This document shows, in pieces, positions 36,253 to 47,420 of a stretch of 64,000 nt of DNA. Source of the DNA: Roseiarcus sp963835955. GTDB taxonomy: Bacteria > Pseudomonadota > Alphaproteobacteria > Rhizobiales > Beijerinckiaceae. The translations under genes and the position numbers were made by a program. Each line of letters begins with the position of its first letter. Position 1 is the first letter of the stretch. The notes beneath the pieces were generated by a model, which ran no database searches, was not told where the DNA came from, and was given only the letters and a program-made list of their open reading frames with translations. The stretch lies in assembly GCA_963835955.1 (NCBI GenBank), contig CAWIHZ010000026.1:62001-126000 (forward strand), in the 5' to 3' direction.

Positions 36253-37434
36253 ATGAATTCAGTTTTGAATAATTCCGCCGCATTGAGCGCGCTGCAATCG
36301 CTGCAGATGACCCAGCAGGCCCTCGCGACCGTCCAGAATCAGGTCTCGACCGGCCTCAAGGTCGCGACCGCCGCCGACAACTCTTCTTACTGGTCGATCG
36401 CCGCCCAGCTCACCGCGGACAGCGGCATCGTGTCAGCCTCCAACGACGCTCTGTCGCAGGGGCAGTCGGTGCTGTCGACCGCAAGTTCGGCGATCAGCTC
36501 TGTCATCTCGACCTTAAACTCCATGGCGACGGCGCTGACCCAGGCGACCAATCCGGGCGCCGACATTGGCAACATCAACACTTCGCTCGCCTCGCTCGGT
36601 AAGCAGCTCACCGACGCGATCAACGGCGCCTCATTCAACGGCATGAACATCCTGAACGGCAGCTTGACCTCGCTTAACTTTGTTTCAGGCTTCAACGCCA
36701 GCGCTACCGGCGGGACGATGAACACCATCAGCTTCACCGCCTCGGCGCTGTATGGTTTGGCGACCGGCGGAACCTCGACGTCGACAACCAGCCAGTCGAA
36801 CATCTCCGATGCGACGACCATGGGTCAGTTGCAGACCCAGTGGGCTGCTGACAGCGCGCTTACGACCCCCGTTACCGCCGGCACCATCACGGCCACATAT
36901 GGCCAAGCGGCAATCTACGAGGATACGACCAACCAAGCGCTTACGGTCCAGTCGATGGCTCTGGACGGCACGGCGACGACGACGACGTACACTGCCCTCG
37001 ACGCCAACGGCAACTCGGTCGCCCAGGGCGGAACCCCCACCTTCGCCGCCGCCGCCTCCTATGCGGTGACCACGACCGTGACCACGCCGGCTTCGCAAAA
37101 CCTCCTCGTGCAAAACGGATCCGATCTGACTAATCTCAGTGTCGCCGGCCCCGCCGCGGCGGGCACCGCCCTCAACGACCTCAACCAGGCGCTTTCGGCC
37201 GTCACCAACTACGCTGCGTTGATCGGCGCCACGCAGAACCGCATGACCACGGCCAACACGTTCAACACCAGCCTGATGACGAACTATTCCAACGGCATCG
37301 CCGGCATGGTGAACGCGGACATGAACCAGGCTTCCACCCGCCTCCAGGCCCTGCAGACCCAGGAGCAGCTCGGCATTCAGTCGCTGTCGATCGCCAATCA
37401 GAACGCTGCGCTGATCCTGAAACTGTTCCAGTAA
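36253..37434 (+). CDS. flaA: Flagellin
   Basis: The 393-residue filament protein has the conserved N-terminal helix (LNNSAALSALQSLQMTQQAL, then VQNQVSTGLKVATAADNSSY) and the C-terminal helix (MVNADMNQASTRLQALQTQE, QLGIQSLSIANQNAALILKL) with a short variable middle rich in Thr, Ser and Ala. It lacks cysteine, as usual for flagellins. An AGGAG lies eight bases before the ATG. It is divergent from fliF and followed by a strong hairpin. Only one flagellin gene is present in the window. Confidence 0.96.
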   Translation: MNSVLNNSAALSALQSLQMTQQALATVQNQVSTGLKVATAADNSSYWSIAAQLTADSGIVSASNDALSQGQSVLSTASSAISSVISTLNSMATALTQATNPGADIGNINTSLASLGKQLTDAINGASFNGMNILNGSLTSLNFVSGFNASATGGTMNTISFTASALYGLATGGTSTSTTSQSNISDATTMGQLQTQWAADSALTTPVTAGTITATYGQAAIYEDTTNQALTVQSMALDGTATTTTYTALDANGNSVAQGGTPTFAAAASYAVTTTVTTPASQNLLVQNGSDLTNLSVAGPAAAGTALNDLNQALSAVTNYAALIGATQNRMTTANTFNTSLMTNYSNGIAGMVNADMNQASTRLQALQTQEQLGIQSLSIANQNAALILKLFQ

Positions 37435-37451
37435 CAGCGCGCCAATCGCCA

Positions 37452-37477
37452 CGGCGAGGCCGGAGCCGGCCTCGCCG
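37452..37477 (+). terminator. Strong hairpin after the flagellin gene
   Basis: A perfect 12-bp GC-rich stem (CGGCGAGGCCGG paired with CCGGCCTCGCCG) around two bases lies 18 bases after the flagellin stop. There is no T-run, so it may be a terminator without U-tract or an mRNA-stabilising 3' end, which suits a highly expressed gene. Confidence 0.6.
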
Positions 37478-38164
37478 CCACGGCGTCGCTCAAGCGGCGA
37501 GATTCGCCTCGCTCAGCCCGGACGTTCGCGCCGCCCGCCGGGCGCCAGACCCCGAGTTCAGGCGGCGCCGGACCCAAGCGGACATCGCGCCGAAGCGAAA
37601 CGGAAGCGGCGCCGACACGTCATTCATGGCAAGTTAGCGGAATAGCTGCCCATTGCCGTTTTGAGCCTTTTCAAGGGCTTGGCCGGTCGCGGGCGAGGTT
37701 CCGGCCCCCACGGTCTTCCAGGTGCGGCGCGCGGCCCAAGTTGCGTGTTCCTGAGCGGACAAAAGCATCATCATCGTCCAGTTCGAGTCCATTTCGGCCA
37801 ATTCGAACGACGGAAGCACGCCTTCTGATTTTGTGAAGCAGGTGAAGCGAAATGAATTCGGGCGGCTCCTATGACGTGTCGCCGCCAAGTCGCGTCCGCT
37901 CCGTTCGATCGCCGCCGTTGGTCCAAGAGGGCTTGCTTGTGCGCAAACTGGTCGAAATGATCGGCGCAGGCATGCTTCGCACCGGACACTCGTTGGCCAT
38001 CTGGTTTCCAGCTCTGCTTGGCCGCGCGTCGTTCCGCCCACACCACAATGTCCGGGTCATGGCCTTCGATAAAGTCGAGGATGCTCCCCCATGGTAAGCC
38101 GCCGCCCCTTCTCACGTTGGGGCAAAGGACCTTCATCATTTCGCCGGGTGGAGCGGGAAACGCC
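37478..38164. other. Intergenic region between flagellin and gyrB
   Basis: About 690 bases. Two overlapping open frames on the - strand (37634-38041 and 37771-38139) each look protein-like over part of their length, for example EMDSNWTMMMLLSAQEHATW near 37700-37800. They could be remains of one gene or a frameshifted small gene, but I cannot name a family and would not call either as real. Confidence 0.35.
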
Positions 38165-40633
38165 TCAAACGTCCAGATTCGCCACGCTCAGCGCATTTTC
38201 CTGGATGAACTCGCGCCGCGGCTCCACGACGTCGCCCATGAGTTTCACGAACATGTCGTCGGCCTCGTCGACCTCGCGGATTTTCACTTGCAGCAGCGTG
38301 CGGGCGTCGCGGTCGAGTGTCGTTTCCCAGAGCTGGTCCTTGTTCATTTCCCCCAGGCCCTTGTAGCGCTGGAAGGTCACGCCCTTGCGCCCCGCGGCGT
38401 TGACGGCCTCGAGCAGGCCGGAAGGCCCGGAGACCGCCGCCGTGTCGGCGCGGCGGGAAAAGACGGCCGGCGCCGCAAAGGCTTCGCGCAAGGGCTTAGC
38501 GTGCTCGTCGAGACGCCTCGCCTCTGCGGAGGCAAGGAGGCCAGGATCGAGCACAACCGCCTGACGAACGCCGCGCAACTCCCTCGTCAGCACATAGCCG
38601 CCGCCCTCGACGCGGCCGCTCCAGCCGCGTTCGGTCTCTTCGGCGATCGCGTTCATGCGCCGGGCGAGCGCGGTCGCGCGCGGCTCGCCTTCGGGATCGT
38701 CGGCCGCGCTCAGGGCCCTGAGCGCGCCGGCGAGCGCGGCCTGCTCGACCGCGGCGCGGTTATAGCGCGAATGCAGACCCTCGAGCAGGTGGCGCATAGC
38801 GCGGGCTTCCTCGACCAGCGCGCGCAGGTCGGCGCCCGCGCGAACCTCGCCGTGAGCGAGCTGCAGGGCGGCGCCCTCAAGTCCCGAGTCGATGAGATAG
38901 TCCTCGAGCGCCCGCTCGTCCTTCAAATACTGCTCCGACTGTCCGCGTTTGACCTTGAACAGCGGCGGCTGAGCGATGAACAGGTAGCCGTTCTCGATGA
39001 TCGGCCGCATCTGACGAAAGAAGAAGGTCAAGAGCAGCGTACGGATGTGCGAACCGTCGACGTCCGCGTCGGTCATGATGATGATCTTGTGGTAGCGCAG
39101 TTTCTCGATGTTGAAGTCGTCGCGCCCGATGCCCGCTCCGAGCGCGGTGATAAGGGTGCCGATTTGCTCGCTTCCCAGCATCTTGTCGAAGCGGGCCCGC
39201 TCGACATTGAGGATCTTGCCGCGCAAAGGCAACACCGCCTGGAACTCGCGATTGCGACCCTGCTTGGCGGTGCCTCCGGCCGAATCGCCCTCGACCAGGA
39301 AGATCTCGGACTTGGCCGGGTCGCGCTCCTGGCAGTCGGAGAGCTTGCCGGGGAGGCTCGCGATGTCGAGAGCGCCCTTGCGCCGGGTCAGCTCGCGGGC
39401 CTTGCGCGCCGCTTCGCGCGCCTGCGCGGCCTCGACCACCTTGCCGACGATGACGCGCGCCTCTTGCGGATGCTCCTCGAACCATTGCGACAGCAGCTCG
39501 TTGACGAGCCCTTCGACCACCGGCCGGACTTCCGAGGATACAAGCTTGTCCTTGGTCTGCGAGGAAAATTTCGGGTCGGGGCACTTGACGCTCAAAACGC
39601 AGGTCAGGCCCTCGCGGCAGTCGTCGCCGGTCAGGTCGACCTTCTCCTTCTTCATCAGCCCCGAGCTTTCCGCGTAGCCGACGACCTGGCGGGTGAGCGC
39701 GCTGCGCAGGCCGATGAGATGCGTGCCGCCGTCGCGCTGCGGAATGTTGTTGGTGAACGGCAGCACGTTCTCATGATAGCTGTCGTTCCACCACAGCGCG
39801 ACCTCGACGACGATGCCGTCGCGCTGGCCCTTGATGAGCACCGGCTTGTCGATGAGCGCCGTCTTGGTGCGGTCGAGATAGCGCACGAACGCTTCCAGGC
39901 CGCCTTCGTAGCACAGCTCCTCGCGCCTGATCTCAGCGTGTCGCGCGTCGGTCAGCACGATCCGCACGCCGGAATTGAGGAAGGCGAGTTCGCGTAGGCG
40001 ATGCTCGATGGTCGCGAAGTCGAACTCGACCATGGTGAAGGTTCCAGGCGAAGGCGTGAACGTGACCTCGGTTCCGCGCTTCGCCCTGCCGTCGACGATC
40101 GGCGCCGGACCCACGATCTCCAGCGGCGCGACCGTGTCGCCATGAGCGAAACGGACGATGTGCTCCAGCCCGTCGCGCCAGACGCGCAGGACCAGCGTCG
40201 TCGACAGGGCGTTGACGACCGAGACGCCGACGCCGTGCAGGCCGCCCGAAACCTTGTAGGAGTTCTGGTCGAACTTTCCGCCGGCGTGGAGCTGGGTCAT
40301 GATGACCTCGGCCGCCGAAACGCCCTCCTCTTCGTGGATGCCGGTTGGAATGCCGCGCCCGTCATCGGTGACGGTGCAGGAGCCGTCGGCGTTGAGGGTG
40401 ACCGTCACCAGTTTCGCGTGGCCGGCCAGCGCCTCGTCGATCGCGTTGTCGACGACCTCGTAGATCATGTGATGGAGGCCGGAGCCGTCGTCGGTGTCGC
40501 CGATATACATGCCCGGCCGCTTGCGCACGGCCTCGAGGCCGCGCAGCACCTTGATCGAATCCGCCCCATAGCTGTCGCTGGAATCCTTTGCGGCGTCAGC
40601 CAAATCCTTGATCGCCTCGTTCAAAATAGACAC
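38165..40633 (-). CDS. gyrB: DNA gyrase subunit B
   Basis: GyrB is the ATPase subunit of the type II topoisomerase that supercoils DNA. The 822-residue protein shows the GHKL ATPase motifs (VRKRPGMYIGDTDDGSGLHH, EVVDNAIDEALAG, DDGRGIPTGIHEEEGVSAAE, GGLHGVGVSVVNALS), the TOPRIM domain (LVEGDSAGGTAKQGRNREFQ, MTDADVDGSHIRTLLLTFFF) and the gyrase signature LRGKILNVERARFDKML. It ends with IQENALSVANLDV, the usual gyrB C-terminus. It is transcribed alone. Confidence 0.98.
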   Translation of the reverse strand: MSILNEAIKDLADAAKDSSDSYGADSIKVLRGLEAVRKRPGMYIGDTDDGSGLHHMIYEVVDNAIDEALAGHAKLVTVTLNADGSCTVTDDGRGIPTGIHEEEGVSAAEVIMTQLHAGGKFDQNSYKVSGGLHGVGVSVVNALSTTLVLRVWRDGLEHIVRFAHGDTVAPLEIVGPAPIVDGRAKRGTEVTFTPSPGTFTMVEFDFATIEHRLRELAFLNSGVRIVLTDARHAEIRREELCYEGGLEAFVRYLDRTKTALIDKPVLIKGQRDGIVVEVALWWNDSYHENVLPFTNNIPQRDGGTHLIGLRSALTRQVVGYAESSGLMKKEKVDLTGDDCREGLTCVLSVKCPDPKFSSQTKDKLVSSEVRPVVEGLVNELLSQWFEEHPQEARVIVGKVVEAAQAREAARKARELTRRKGALDIASLPGKLSDCQERDPAKSEIFLVEGDSAGGTAKQGRNREFQAVLPLRGKILNVERARFDKMLGSEQIGTLITALGAGIGRDDFNIEKLRYHKIIIMTDADVDGSHIRTLLLTFFFRQMRPIIENGYLFIAQPPLFKVKRGQSEQYLKDERALEDYLIDSGLEGAALQLAHGEVRAGADLRALVEEARAMRHLLEGLHSRYNRAAVEQAALAGALRALSAADDPEGEPRATALARRMNAIAEETERGWSGRVEGGGYVLTRELRGVRQAVVLDPGLLASAEARRLDEHAKPLREAFAAPAVFSRRADTAAVSGPSGLLEAVNAAGRKGVTFQRYKGLGEMNKDQLWETTLDRDARTLLQVKIREVDEADDMFVKLMGDVVEPRREFIQENALSVANLDV

Positions 40634-40800
40634 CTGCTCCAGCGGCGCCGGAGCCGCGATTCGAATTGAAAATCATATTAGCCCGCGCGCACGCCGGATG
40701 CACGCGGTTACCGACATCGGGGCAACGTTTCACGCCAGCCGGCCAGGTCCGCCCAGATATTTGTTTTCCTTGCGTTATTTGGGTCCAGCGGGCGTGATTT

Positions 40801-41586
40801 TCAAGCGCCCGCCGTGCGCGCCGCCGCCAATTCCGCCCGCGCCGCGCTTCGCAACAGCAGCTGGTCGGTTGAAACGTTGCAGAGCCTGAAGCCGAGCGCC
40901 AGCATCGCCCGCGCGTCCGCGCCGTCGAAGCAGAAGGTCGCGGCGTATTTTCCGTGGACCGCGGCGCGCTCGACGATGCGCGGCAGCTCGCCGAGGAGAG
41001 CGGCGCCGCGCGGCTCGACGCCGCGGCCCCGGCTCAGCGCGATCGAGAGATCGGATGGGCCGATGAAAACGCCGTCGACGCCGCTGACGCTGAGGATATC
41101 ATCGAGCGCGTCGAGCGCGGGGCGCGTCTCGATCATCGCGATCGTCTGGGTCATCGCGTTGCCCGCGTTGAGATAGGCGGGGCCGTCGAGTCCGCTGAGC
41201 GTCAGCGCCGCGCGCGGACCCCAGGACCGTTCGCCGAGCGGCGGGAACTTGGTGAATCCGACCAGCCGTCGTGCGTCCTCGCCGCTGTTGATCATCGGCG
41301 CGATGATTCCGGCGGCGCCGGCGTCGAGGAGCCGGCTGGCGAGCGCGAAATCGCCGACCGGCGTTCGCACGATCGCGGGTTTGCCGGCGAGCGCGACCGA
41401 GAGGATCGCGCGCGAGGCGCCGGCGAAGTCGAGCGCGCCATGCTGCATATCGAGAACAATCGCGTCGTAGGCTTCGCGGGCTAGCAGTTCGGCGACCGCA
41501 GGTTCGTTCATGCCGACCCAGGCGCATAGCGGTCGGGCGTTTTGCGCCAGTTGCGCGGCGAGCTTCGCGACCACGGCCTCACTCAT
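40801..41586 (-). CDS. HpcH/HpaI-type aldolase
   Basis: The 261-residue enzyme belongs to the class II metal-dependent aldolases that split 2-keto-3-deoxy acids (4-hydroxy-2-oxoheptanedioate, 2-keto-3-deoxyrhamnonate and similar) to pyruvate and an aldehyde. Motifs seen are REAYDAIVLDMQHGALD, AGAAGIIAPMINSGEDA, the metal Glu in IAMIETRPALDALDDI and VDGVFIGPSDLSIALSRG. The ATG at 41586 has GGGGAAG at good spacing and gives the family length. The frame runs upstream to 41682. The exact substrate cannot be read from this. Confidence 0.9.
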   Translation of the reverse strand: MSEAVVAKLAAQLAQNARPLCAWVGMNEPAVAELLAREAYDAIVLDMQHGALDFAGASRAILSVALAGKPAIVRTPVGDFALASRLLDAGAAGIIAPMINSGEDARRLVGFTKFPPLGERSWGPRAALTLSGLDGPAYLNAGNAMTQTIAMIETRPALDALDDILSVSGVDGVFIGPSDLSIALSRGRGVEPRGAALLGELPRIVERAAVHGKYAATFCFDGADARAMLALGFRLCNVSTDQLLLRSAARAELAAARTAGA

Positions 41587-41733
41587 TTTTGCTTCCCCAA
41601 GTGCATCGAACCTGGCGCGCCCGCAAGCCGCCCGCAGAGTACCTATGCGCCGATCATTACGCCGAGTTAATTTGAAATTCACTCAGGCCCGACTCATAAC
41701 CAATCCGCGCTGAAACACCACGAGAGTTCGCTG

Positions 41734-42270
41734 ATGAGAGCGTATTTGTTCGCGCCTCTGGCCGCCGTCGCACTGTCGGCTTCCGCGTTCGCCCTGTCCG
41801 CCGCGGCCGCGCCTGGCGATCAGCAGCCCGGACCGACAGCGATGGAACGGATGCAGAATTGGGCCGCCGATCGCGAGGCGGTGCTCGAAGCCAAGCTGAC
41901 GGGCATGAAGGCCGGACTCAAGCTTACTGCCGATCAGGAGAAGCTCTGGGTTCCGTTCGAATCCGCAGTGCGCGAGAGCGCCAAGTCGCGCATGGACGGC
42001 ATGCGGAAGATGATGGAGATGCGCAACCAGGGCCAGCGCATGTCGCCGGTCGACCATCTGGAGGCCATGGCCGACCGGATGTCGCAGGCCGCCGCCGACA
42101 TTAAGAAGATCGCGGACGCCGCCAAGCCACTTTATGCAAGCCTCGACCAGGCGCAGAAGCACCAGTTCGCCACCCTGGGTCGGATGCTGATGCCGGAGCG
42201 CGCTCGTTTCGCGATGGAGATGTGGCGCCATCGCGAAGGCGGGCGGGGTCGGGGCATGATGCCTGAATAG
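41734..42270 (+). CDS. Spy/CpxP-like LTXXQ-motif periplasmic protein
   Basis: The 178-residue product has a signal peptide (MRAYLFAPLAAVALSASAFA, cut near AAAAPG) and is helical, with the LTxxQ motif (LKLTADQEKLWVPFE). A second motif near the end reads LDQAQKHQFATLGRML in the same register. Such proteins are small periplasmic chaperones or stress sensors. It is rich in Met and Arg toward the C-terminus. A strong terminator follows. Confidence 0.85.
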   Translation: MRAYLFAPLAAVALSASAFALSAAAAPGDQQPGPTAMERMQNWAADREAVLEAKLTGMKAGLKLTADQEKLWVPFESAVRESAKSRMDGMRKMMEMRNQGQRMSPVDHLEAMADRMSQAAADIKKIADAAKPLYASLDQAQKHQFATLGRMLMPERARFAMEMWRHREGGRGRGMMPE

Positions 42271-42303
42271 CCCGGGGCGTCAGTCAGCCTCGGGTTAGCG
42301 AAG

Positions 42304-42341
42304 ACGCGGCCGCCTCCCCATCGGCCGCGTTTTCTTTTTTT
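42304..42341 (+). terminator. Rho-independent terminator after the Spy-like gene
   Basis: ACGCGGCCG pairs perfectly with CGGCCGCGT around a nine-base loop and is followed directly by TTTTCTTTTTTT. It lies about 35 bases after the stop of the Spy-like gene and is the clearest intrinsic terminator in the window. Confidence 0.92.
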
Positions 42342-42414
42342 GACGCCCGCGCGGCTATTGCGGCCGGGCGCTCGCCGGCGCAATCTCACTCAATGTCATG
42401 GCAGGGAGGGAGAC

Positions 42415-42915
42415 GTGACCGCACACGCCAAATCTCATGCCCCACTCGCCCTGTTCGAGGCGAGAGTCGGAGGCGATTGGGTCGACTACAACGGTCATAT
42501 GAACGACGCGGCTTACGCGATTGTCTTCAGCCGCTCGGTCGACGCGCTGATGGACCGCGTCGGTCTCGACGCCGCCGCGCGCAAAAAGACCGGCCAGACC
42601 CTGTTCACGCTACAAATGATGCTGCACTACTTCAAGGAGGCGAAGGAAGGCGACGCGCTCGCCGTCACCTGCCATCTGCTGGAGCACGACCACAAGCGCA
42701 TGCGCGTCTGGCTCGACATGACCATGGCGGGAGGCGGCGAGACTGTCGCCGCATCGGAACAATTGCTGATTTCGGTCGCCCACGGCGAAGCCGGCGCCAG
42801 GGCCATTCCGTGGAGCTTCGAGACTTTGGCGGCGCTCGACGCGCTCGCCAAGGCCCAGAGCGAACTGCCGCATTCGCCACTGGCGGGGCAGGGGATCGCG
42901 CTGAGGCGGAAGTGA
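42415..42915 (+). CDS. Hot-dog fold thioesterase, betainyl-CoA thioesterase-like
   Basis: The 166-residue protein has the 4HBT-type hot-dog core: WVDYNGHMNDAAYAIVFSRS with the catalytic-region Asp and His, then LFTLQMMLHYFKEAKEGDAL and a beta strand KRMRVWLDM, ending in AASEQLLIS. The sequence is close in style to betainyl-CoA thioesterases, which are fused or linked to carnitine dehydrogenase. The start is a GTG with GGGAGGGAG a few bases upstream. No dehydrogenase is next to it, so the CoA substrate is open. Confidence 0.88.
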   Translation: MTAHAKSHAPLALFEARVGGDWVDYNGHMNDAAYAIVFSRSVDALMDRVGLDAAARKKTGQTLFTLQMMLHYFKEAKEGDALAVTCHLLEHDHKRMRVWLDMTMAGGGETVAASEQLLISVAHGEAGARAIPWSFETLAALDALAKAQSELPHSPLAGQGIALRRK

Positions 42916-42960
42916 TGACCGAGATACAGATTCAACTCGTCCAGAGGGAGGCGCTTTCGC

Positions 42961-43338
42961 ATGTTGTTAGCTGCGCCTGCCATACCTATTCTTCGTGACG
43001 CGATGCACCGCGGTCTCCTCAGGGGCAAGGAGGTCGGGAACGCTCGTGACGAAAACAAGGAAGACAAGGAACTTTGGAGGTTAACGCGGGGCGATGACGA
43101 GGAGTTCGCGCTTAGTCGAGAGGTAAAAGACTTGCGCTTGTGGTCGTCCATCGGTCCGCACGCAGGAACGCCGCTCGCGGAAACGATCAAAGTATATGCT
43201 CCCGACGAAAACCGAAATGCGGACCTTGGAACGATGAAAAGACTGCGAGGACCGAACAAGCATCATACTGGCACATGCGCTTGGCGCCTTAAGTTCCCTC
43301 CATCGGACGCTGTGCTCGATTTCATTGTCGGGGCTTGA
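42961..43338 (+). CDS. Hypothetical protein, doubtful
   Basis: An open frame of 125 residues that begins MLLAAPAIPILRDAMHRGLL and continues with charged sequence (ENKEDKELWRLTRGDDEEFA). The DNA is less GC-rich than the neighbours, and a long frame also runs on the other strand over part of it (42627-43259). I recognise no family or ribosome site. It could be a recently acquired or degraded gene or just non-coding DNA. Confidence 0.3.
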   Translation: MLLAAPAIPILRDAMHRGLLRGKEVGNARDENKEDKELWRLTRGDDEEFALSREVKDLRLWSSIGPHAGTPLAETIKVYAPDENRNADLGTMKRLRGPNKHHTGTCAWRLKFPPSDAVLDFIVGA

Positions 43339-43367
43339 TTGTCGTCGTCACAACATCCTCTTTTGCC

Positions 43368-44672
<1,305 letters not shown>

Positions 44673-44777
44673 TGTGGAAACCTGTGCCTTGATTGTTCGG
44701 TTTGCGCCGGGGTCTATAGGAACGGGTGCTGAGAATCGAGGCGCGCTATCGAAATCGCGGCCAGTCAAATCCAGGAG

Positions 44778-46040
44778 ATGGCTCTGTCGCCTTCACGAAC
44801 CGTCGACGTGATCGTTTTGGGCGCCGGAATTGTCGGCGTCTCGGCCGCTCTTCATCTTCAGGCGCGCGGCTGGTCGGCGACGATCGTCGACCGTCTTGGC
44901 GAGGCGGCTGGAGAGACCAGCTTCGGCAACTCGGGCATCGTCCAGAGCGAGGCGGTCGTTCCTTACGTGTTTCCGCGCAAGCTGCGTGAGATCGCGCTGG
45001 CCGCGATCAATCGCGATCCGCGGGCCCATATCCGCTACGCCGCGTTGCCTTGGATCGCTCCCGCCCTGTGGCGCTACTTCCAGGCCTCGACCTCGGTGCG
45101 AAAGAACGAGACGGCCCGGGCGATGGCGGCGTTCGTCGGGGCATCGAGCGCCGAACATCGTAAGCTCGCGCAGGAGTCCGGCGCCGGCGCGCTGCTGCGC
45201 CAGACCGGCTGGATCAAGGCGTTCCGCAGCCCGCGCGGCGAAGATTCGATTCATGAAGAGATCGAGGAACTGAAACCCTATGGCGTCAGGCCGAAGCTGC
45301 TCGACCGGGCTGCGCTGGTCGCCATGGAGCCGCATGTCGGCGAGGCCGCGCTCGGCGGCGCGCATTTCGCCGAGCCTCTGACAACTCCCGACCCGCAAGG
45401 GCTGACGCGGAGCTACGCAGCTTTGTTTCTCGCGCGCGGCGGGCGGATGGAGAAGGGCGACGCGCGCAGCCTTAGCGCGTCGGGCGCGACATGGACCGTC
45501 ACGACCGAATCCGGACCTCTGACAGCCAGGCTCGCGGTCGTCGCGCTTGGGGCCTGGTCGGTCGAGATCACGCGGCGTTTCGGTCTTCGGTTGCCGTTCT
45601 TCGTCAAGCGCGGCTACCACATGCATTACGCGGCGAGGGGCGATGCGGGGCTCCGCGGCCCCATGCTCGATTTCGAGAAGGGCTATGTGGTGACGCCGAT
45701 GGCGTTGGGCCTGCGGCTGACGACCGGGGCGGAATTCGCGCGGGCCGACGATCCGCCGTCAACAGCCCATCTCGATCGCCTGGAGCCGTTCGCCAAGGAG
45801 ATGTTTCCGCTGGGACCCCGCAAGGACGCCGCGCCTTGGCTCGGCCGCCGACCCTGCCTGCCGGACATGCGGCCGATCGTCGGGCCGTTCCCGGGACGCG
45901 CGGGTCTGTGGCTCAATTTTGGCCATCATCATCTCGGCCTTACGCTGGGCCCCGTCAGCGGGCGCCTGATCGCCGAAATGATGAGCGGCGAGAGGCCGTT
46001 CGTCGACCCCGCGCCGTTCCGCGGGGACCGTTTCGCGTGA
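44778..46040 (+). CDS. FAD-dependent amino-acid oxidoreductase (DadA-like)
   Basis: The 420-residue protein has an N-terminal Rossmann FAD motif (VIVLGAGIVGVSAALHLQAR) and a DAO fold with LAVVALGAWSVEI and a C-terminal GLWLNFGHHHLGLTLGPVSG, typical of D-amino acid dehydrogenases and sarcosine oxidase-like enzymes. It probably oxidises an amine or D-amino acid and feeds electrons to the membrane. An amidase follows after 11 bases, so the pair may process an N-containing compound. The substrate is unknown. Confidence 0.9.
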   Translation: MALSPSRTVDVIVLGAGIVGVSAALHLQARGWSATIVDRLGEAAGETSFGNSGIVQSEAVVPYVFPRKLREIALAAINRDPRAHIRYAALPWIAPALWRYFQASTSVRKNETARAMAAFVGASSAEHRKLAQESGAGALLRQTGWIKAFRSPRGEDSIHEEIEELKPYGVRPKLLDRAALVAMEPHVGEAALGGAHFAEPLTTPDPQGLTRSYAALFLARGGRMEKGDARSLSASGATWTVTTESGPLTARLAVVALGAWSVEITRRFGLRLPFFVKRGYHMHYAARGDAGLRGPMLDFEKGYVVTPMALGLRLTTGAEFARADDPPSTAHLDRLEPFAKEMFPLGPRKDAAPWLGRRPCLPDMRPIVGPFPGRAGLWLNFGHHHLGLTLGPVSGRLIAEMMSGERPFVDPAPFRGDRFA

Positions 46041-46051
46041 GGAGGCCAGCC

Positions 46052-47407
46052 ATGACGCAGACGACATTGATCGAGCTTTCACGGCGCCTTGCGCGAGGCG
46101 AGACAACGAGTCGCGCCCTGATCGAGGAGAGCCTCGCGCGCATCGCTGATCCAAAAGGCGAAGGCGCGCGCGCTTTTCTGACGGTCTACGCCGACAGGGC
46201 GCGCAAAGAGGCCGACTTCGTTGACGCCGCCCGCGCGAAGGGCGAAGCTCTGCCGCGCTTCGCCGGCGTTCCGCTATCGATCAAGGACCTGTTCGACGTC
46301 GCGGGCGAACCGACCCGCGCCGGATCGCGCGCACTCGCCGGCGCTCCCGCGGCCATCGCCGACGCGGACGCAGTGGCGCGCGCGCGCCGCGCGGGTTTCG
46401 TCATCGTCGGCAAGACCAACATGACCGAATTCGCCTTTTCGGCCTTCGGAGTGAACGCGCATTATGGCACGCCGTTGAGCCCCTGGGATCGCACGCGGGG
46501 GCATATCCCCGGCGGCTCGACCTCCGGAGGCGCCGTCAGCGTCGCCGACGGCATGACCCCCGCGACGCTCGGAACCGACACCGGGGGCTCGTGCCGCATC
46601 CCGGCGGCCTTCTGCGGCGTCGTCGGTTTCAGACCGACTCAAGGCCGCGTGTCGCGGCAGGGAGTGGTTCCGCTCGCCCCGAGCCTCGATTCGGTCGGGC
46701 CTCTGGCCAACAGCGCCTCCTGTTGCGCCGCGCTCGATCGCATCCTCACCGGCAGCCTTGGCGAAGACGAGGCGCCTGCGCCGCTCGACCGGCCTCTCCA
46801 TCGGCGTCATCGAAGGCTATGTCGACGAGGGGCTCGACGCCTCTGTCGCCGCGGCCTTCGCTGAGGCGCTCGCACGCCTCCGCAAGGCCGGCGCGAAATT
46901 GGCGCCGATCCGCCTGCCGGAATTGGCCGAGTTGCCCGACGTCTATCGCAATGGTTCGCTGGTCGAGTTCGAGGCCTTCGCCGTTCACCGGGCCCGTCTG
47001 GAGACGAGCGCAGCGCTTTACGACCCTTGGGTGCTGGCGCGTCTCGAGGGCGGCAGGGGAAAGACCGCGGCGGACTATATCGACCTTTTGAGCCATCGGG
47101 CGCGAATTCGCGCCGCGCTCGAGCCGCGAACTCGCAGCTTCGATGCGCTCGCACTGCCTACCGTCCCGATAGCGCCGCCCGCGCTCGACGCGCTTGGCGA
47201 AGGGGCGAATCGCGCGCGCTGAATGGGCTCATTCTCCGCAACGCCGCGATCGCGAATTTCCTCGACCGGCCAGCAATCTCAATCCCCTGCCACGCGCCGG
47301 GCGGCGCGCCCGTCGGTTTCATGCTGATGGGCGAGACCGGCCTTGACCGGCGCCTGCTCGCCGCCGCGCGCGGCGCGGAGGAAGCGGTGAGGGGAGCCGA
47401 GGGTTGA
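46052..47407 (+). pseudogene. Amidase-signature family hydrolase, frameshifted twice
   Basis: The gene starts with AGGAGG eight bases before the ATG and has the amidase-signature core: catalytic Lys in FAGVPLSIKDLFDVAGEPTR, the Ser-cis-Ser loop in IPGGSTSGGAVSVADGM, and GTDTGGSCRIPAAFCGVVGF. The frame is lost at 46770-46785 and continues as LRRSTGLSIGVIEGYVDEGL. It is lost again in a CGCGCGCGC run at 47211-47220 and continues as LNGLILRNAAIANFLDRPAI and SIPCHAPGGAPVGFMLMGET. The first shift is repaired by one added GC. The second needs one added base or two added GC units. Together with the FAD enzyme it looks like a two-gene operon. Confidence 0.85.
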
Positions 47408-47420
47408 CCCCTCGACCACT

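Noticed and set aside
37634..38041. A protein-coding gene on the - strand after the flagellin gene
   Set aside because: Two overlapping frames each look plausible for part of their length, but neither has a ribosome site or a family I can name, and a frameshift would be needed to join them.
38018..39997. A 659-codon open frame on the + strand across gyrB
   Set aside because: It is antisense to gyrB. The translation is rich in Arg, Glu and Asp with no domain and reflects codon bias on the other strand.
40788..40812. Hairpin GCGGGCG/CGCCCGC at the end of the aldolase gene
   Set aside because: The right arm lies inside the coding sequence and no T-run follows on the - strand, so a terminator is not supported.
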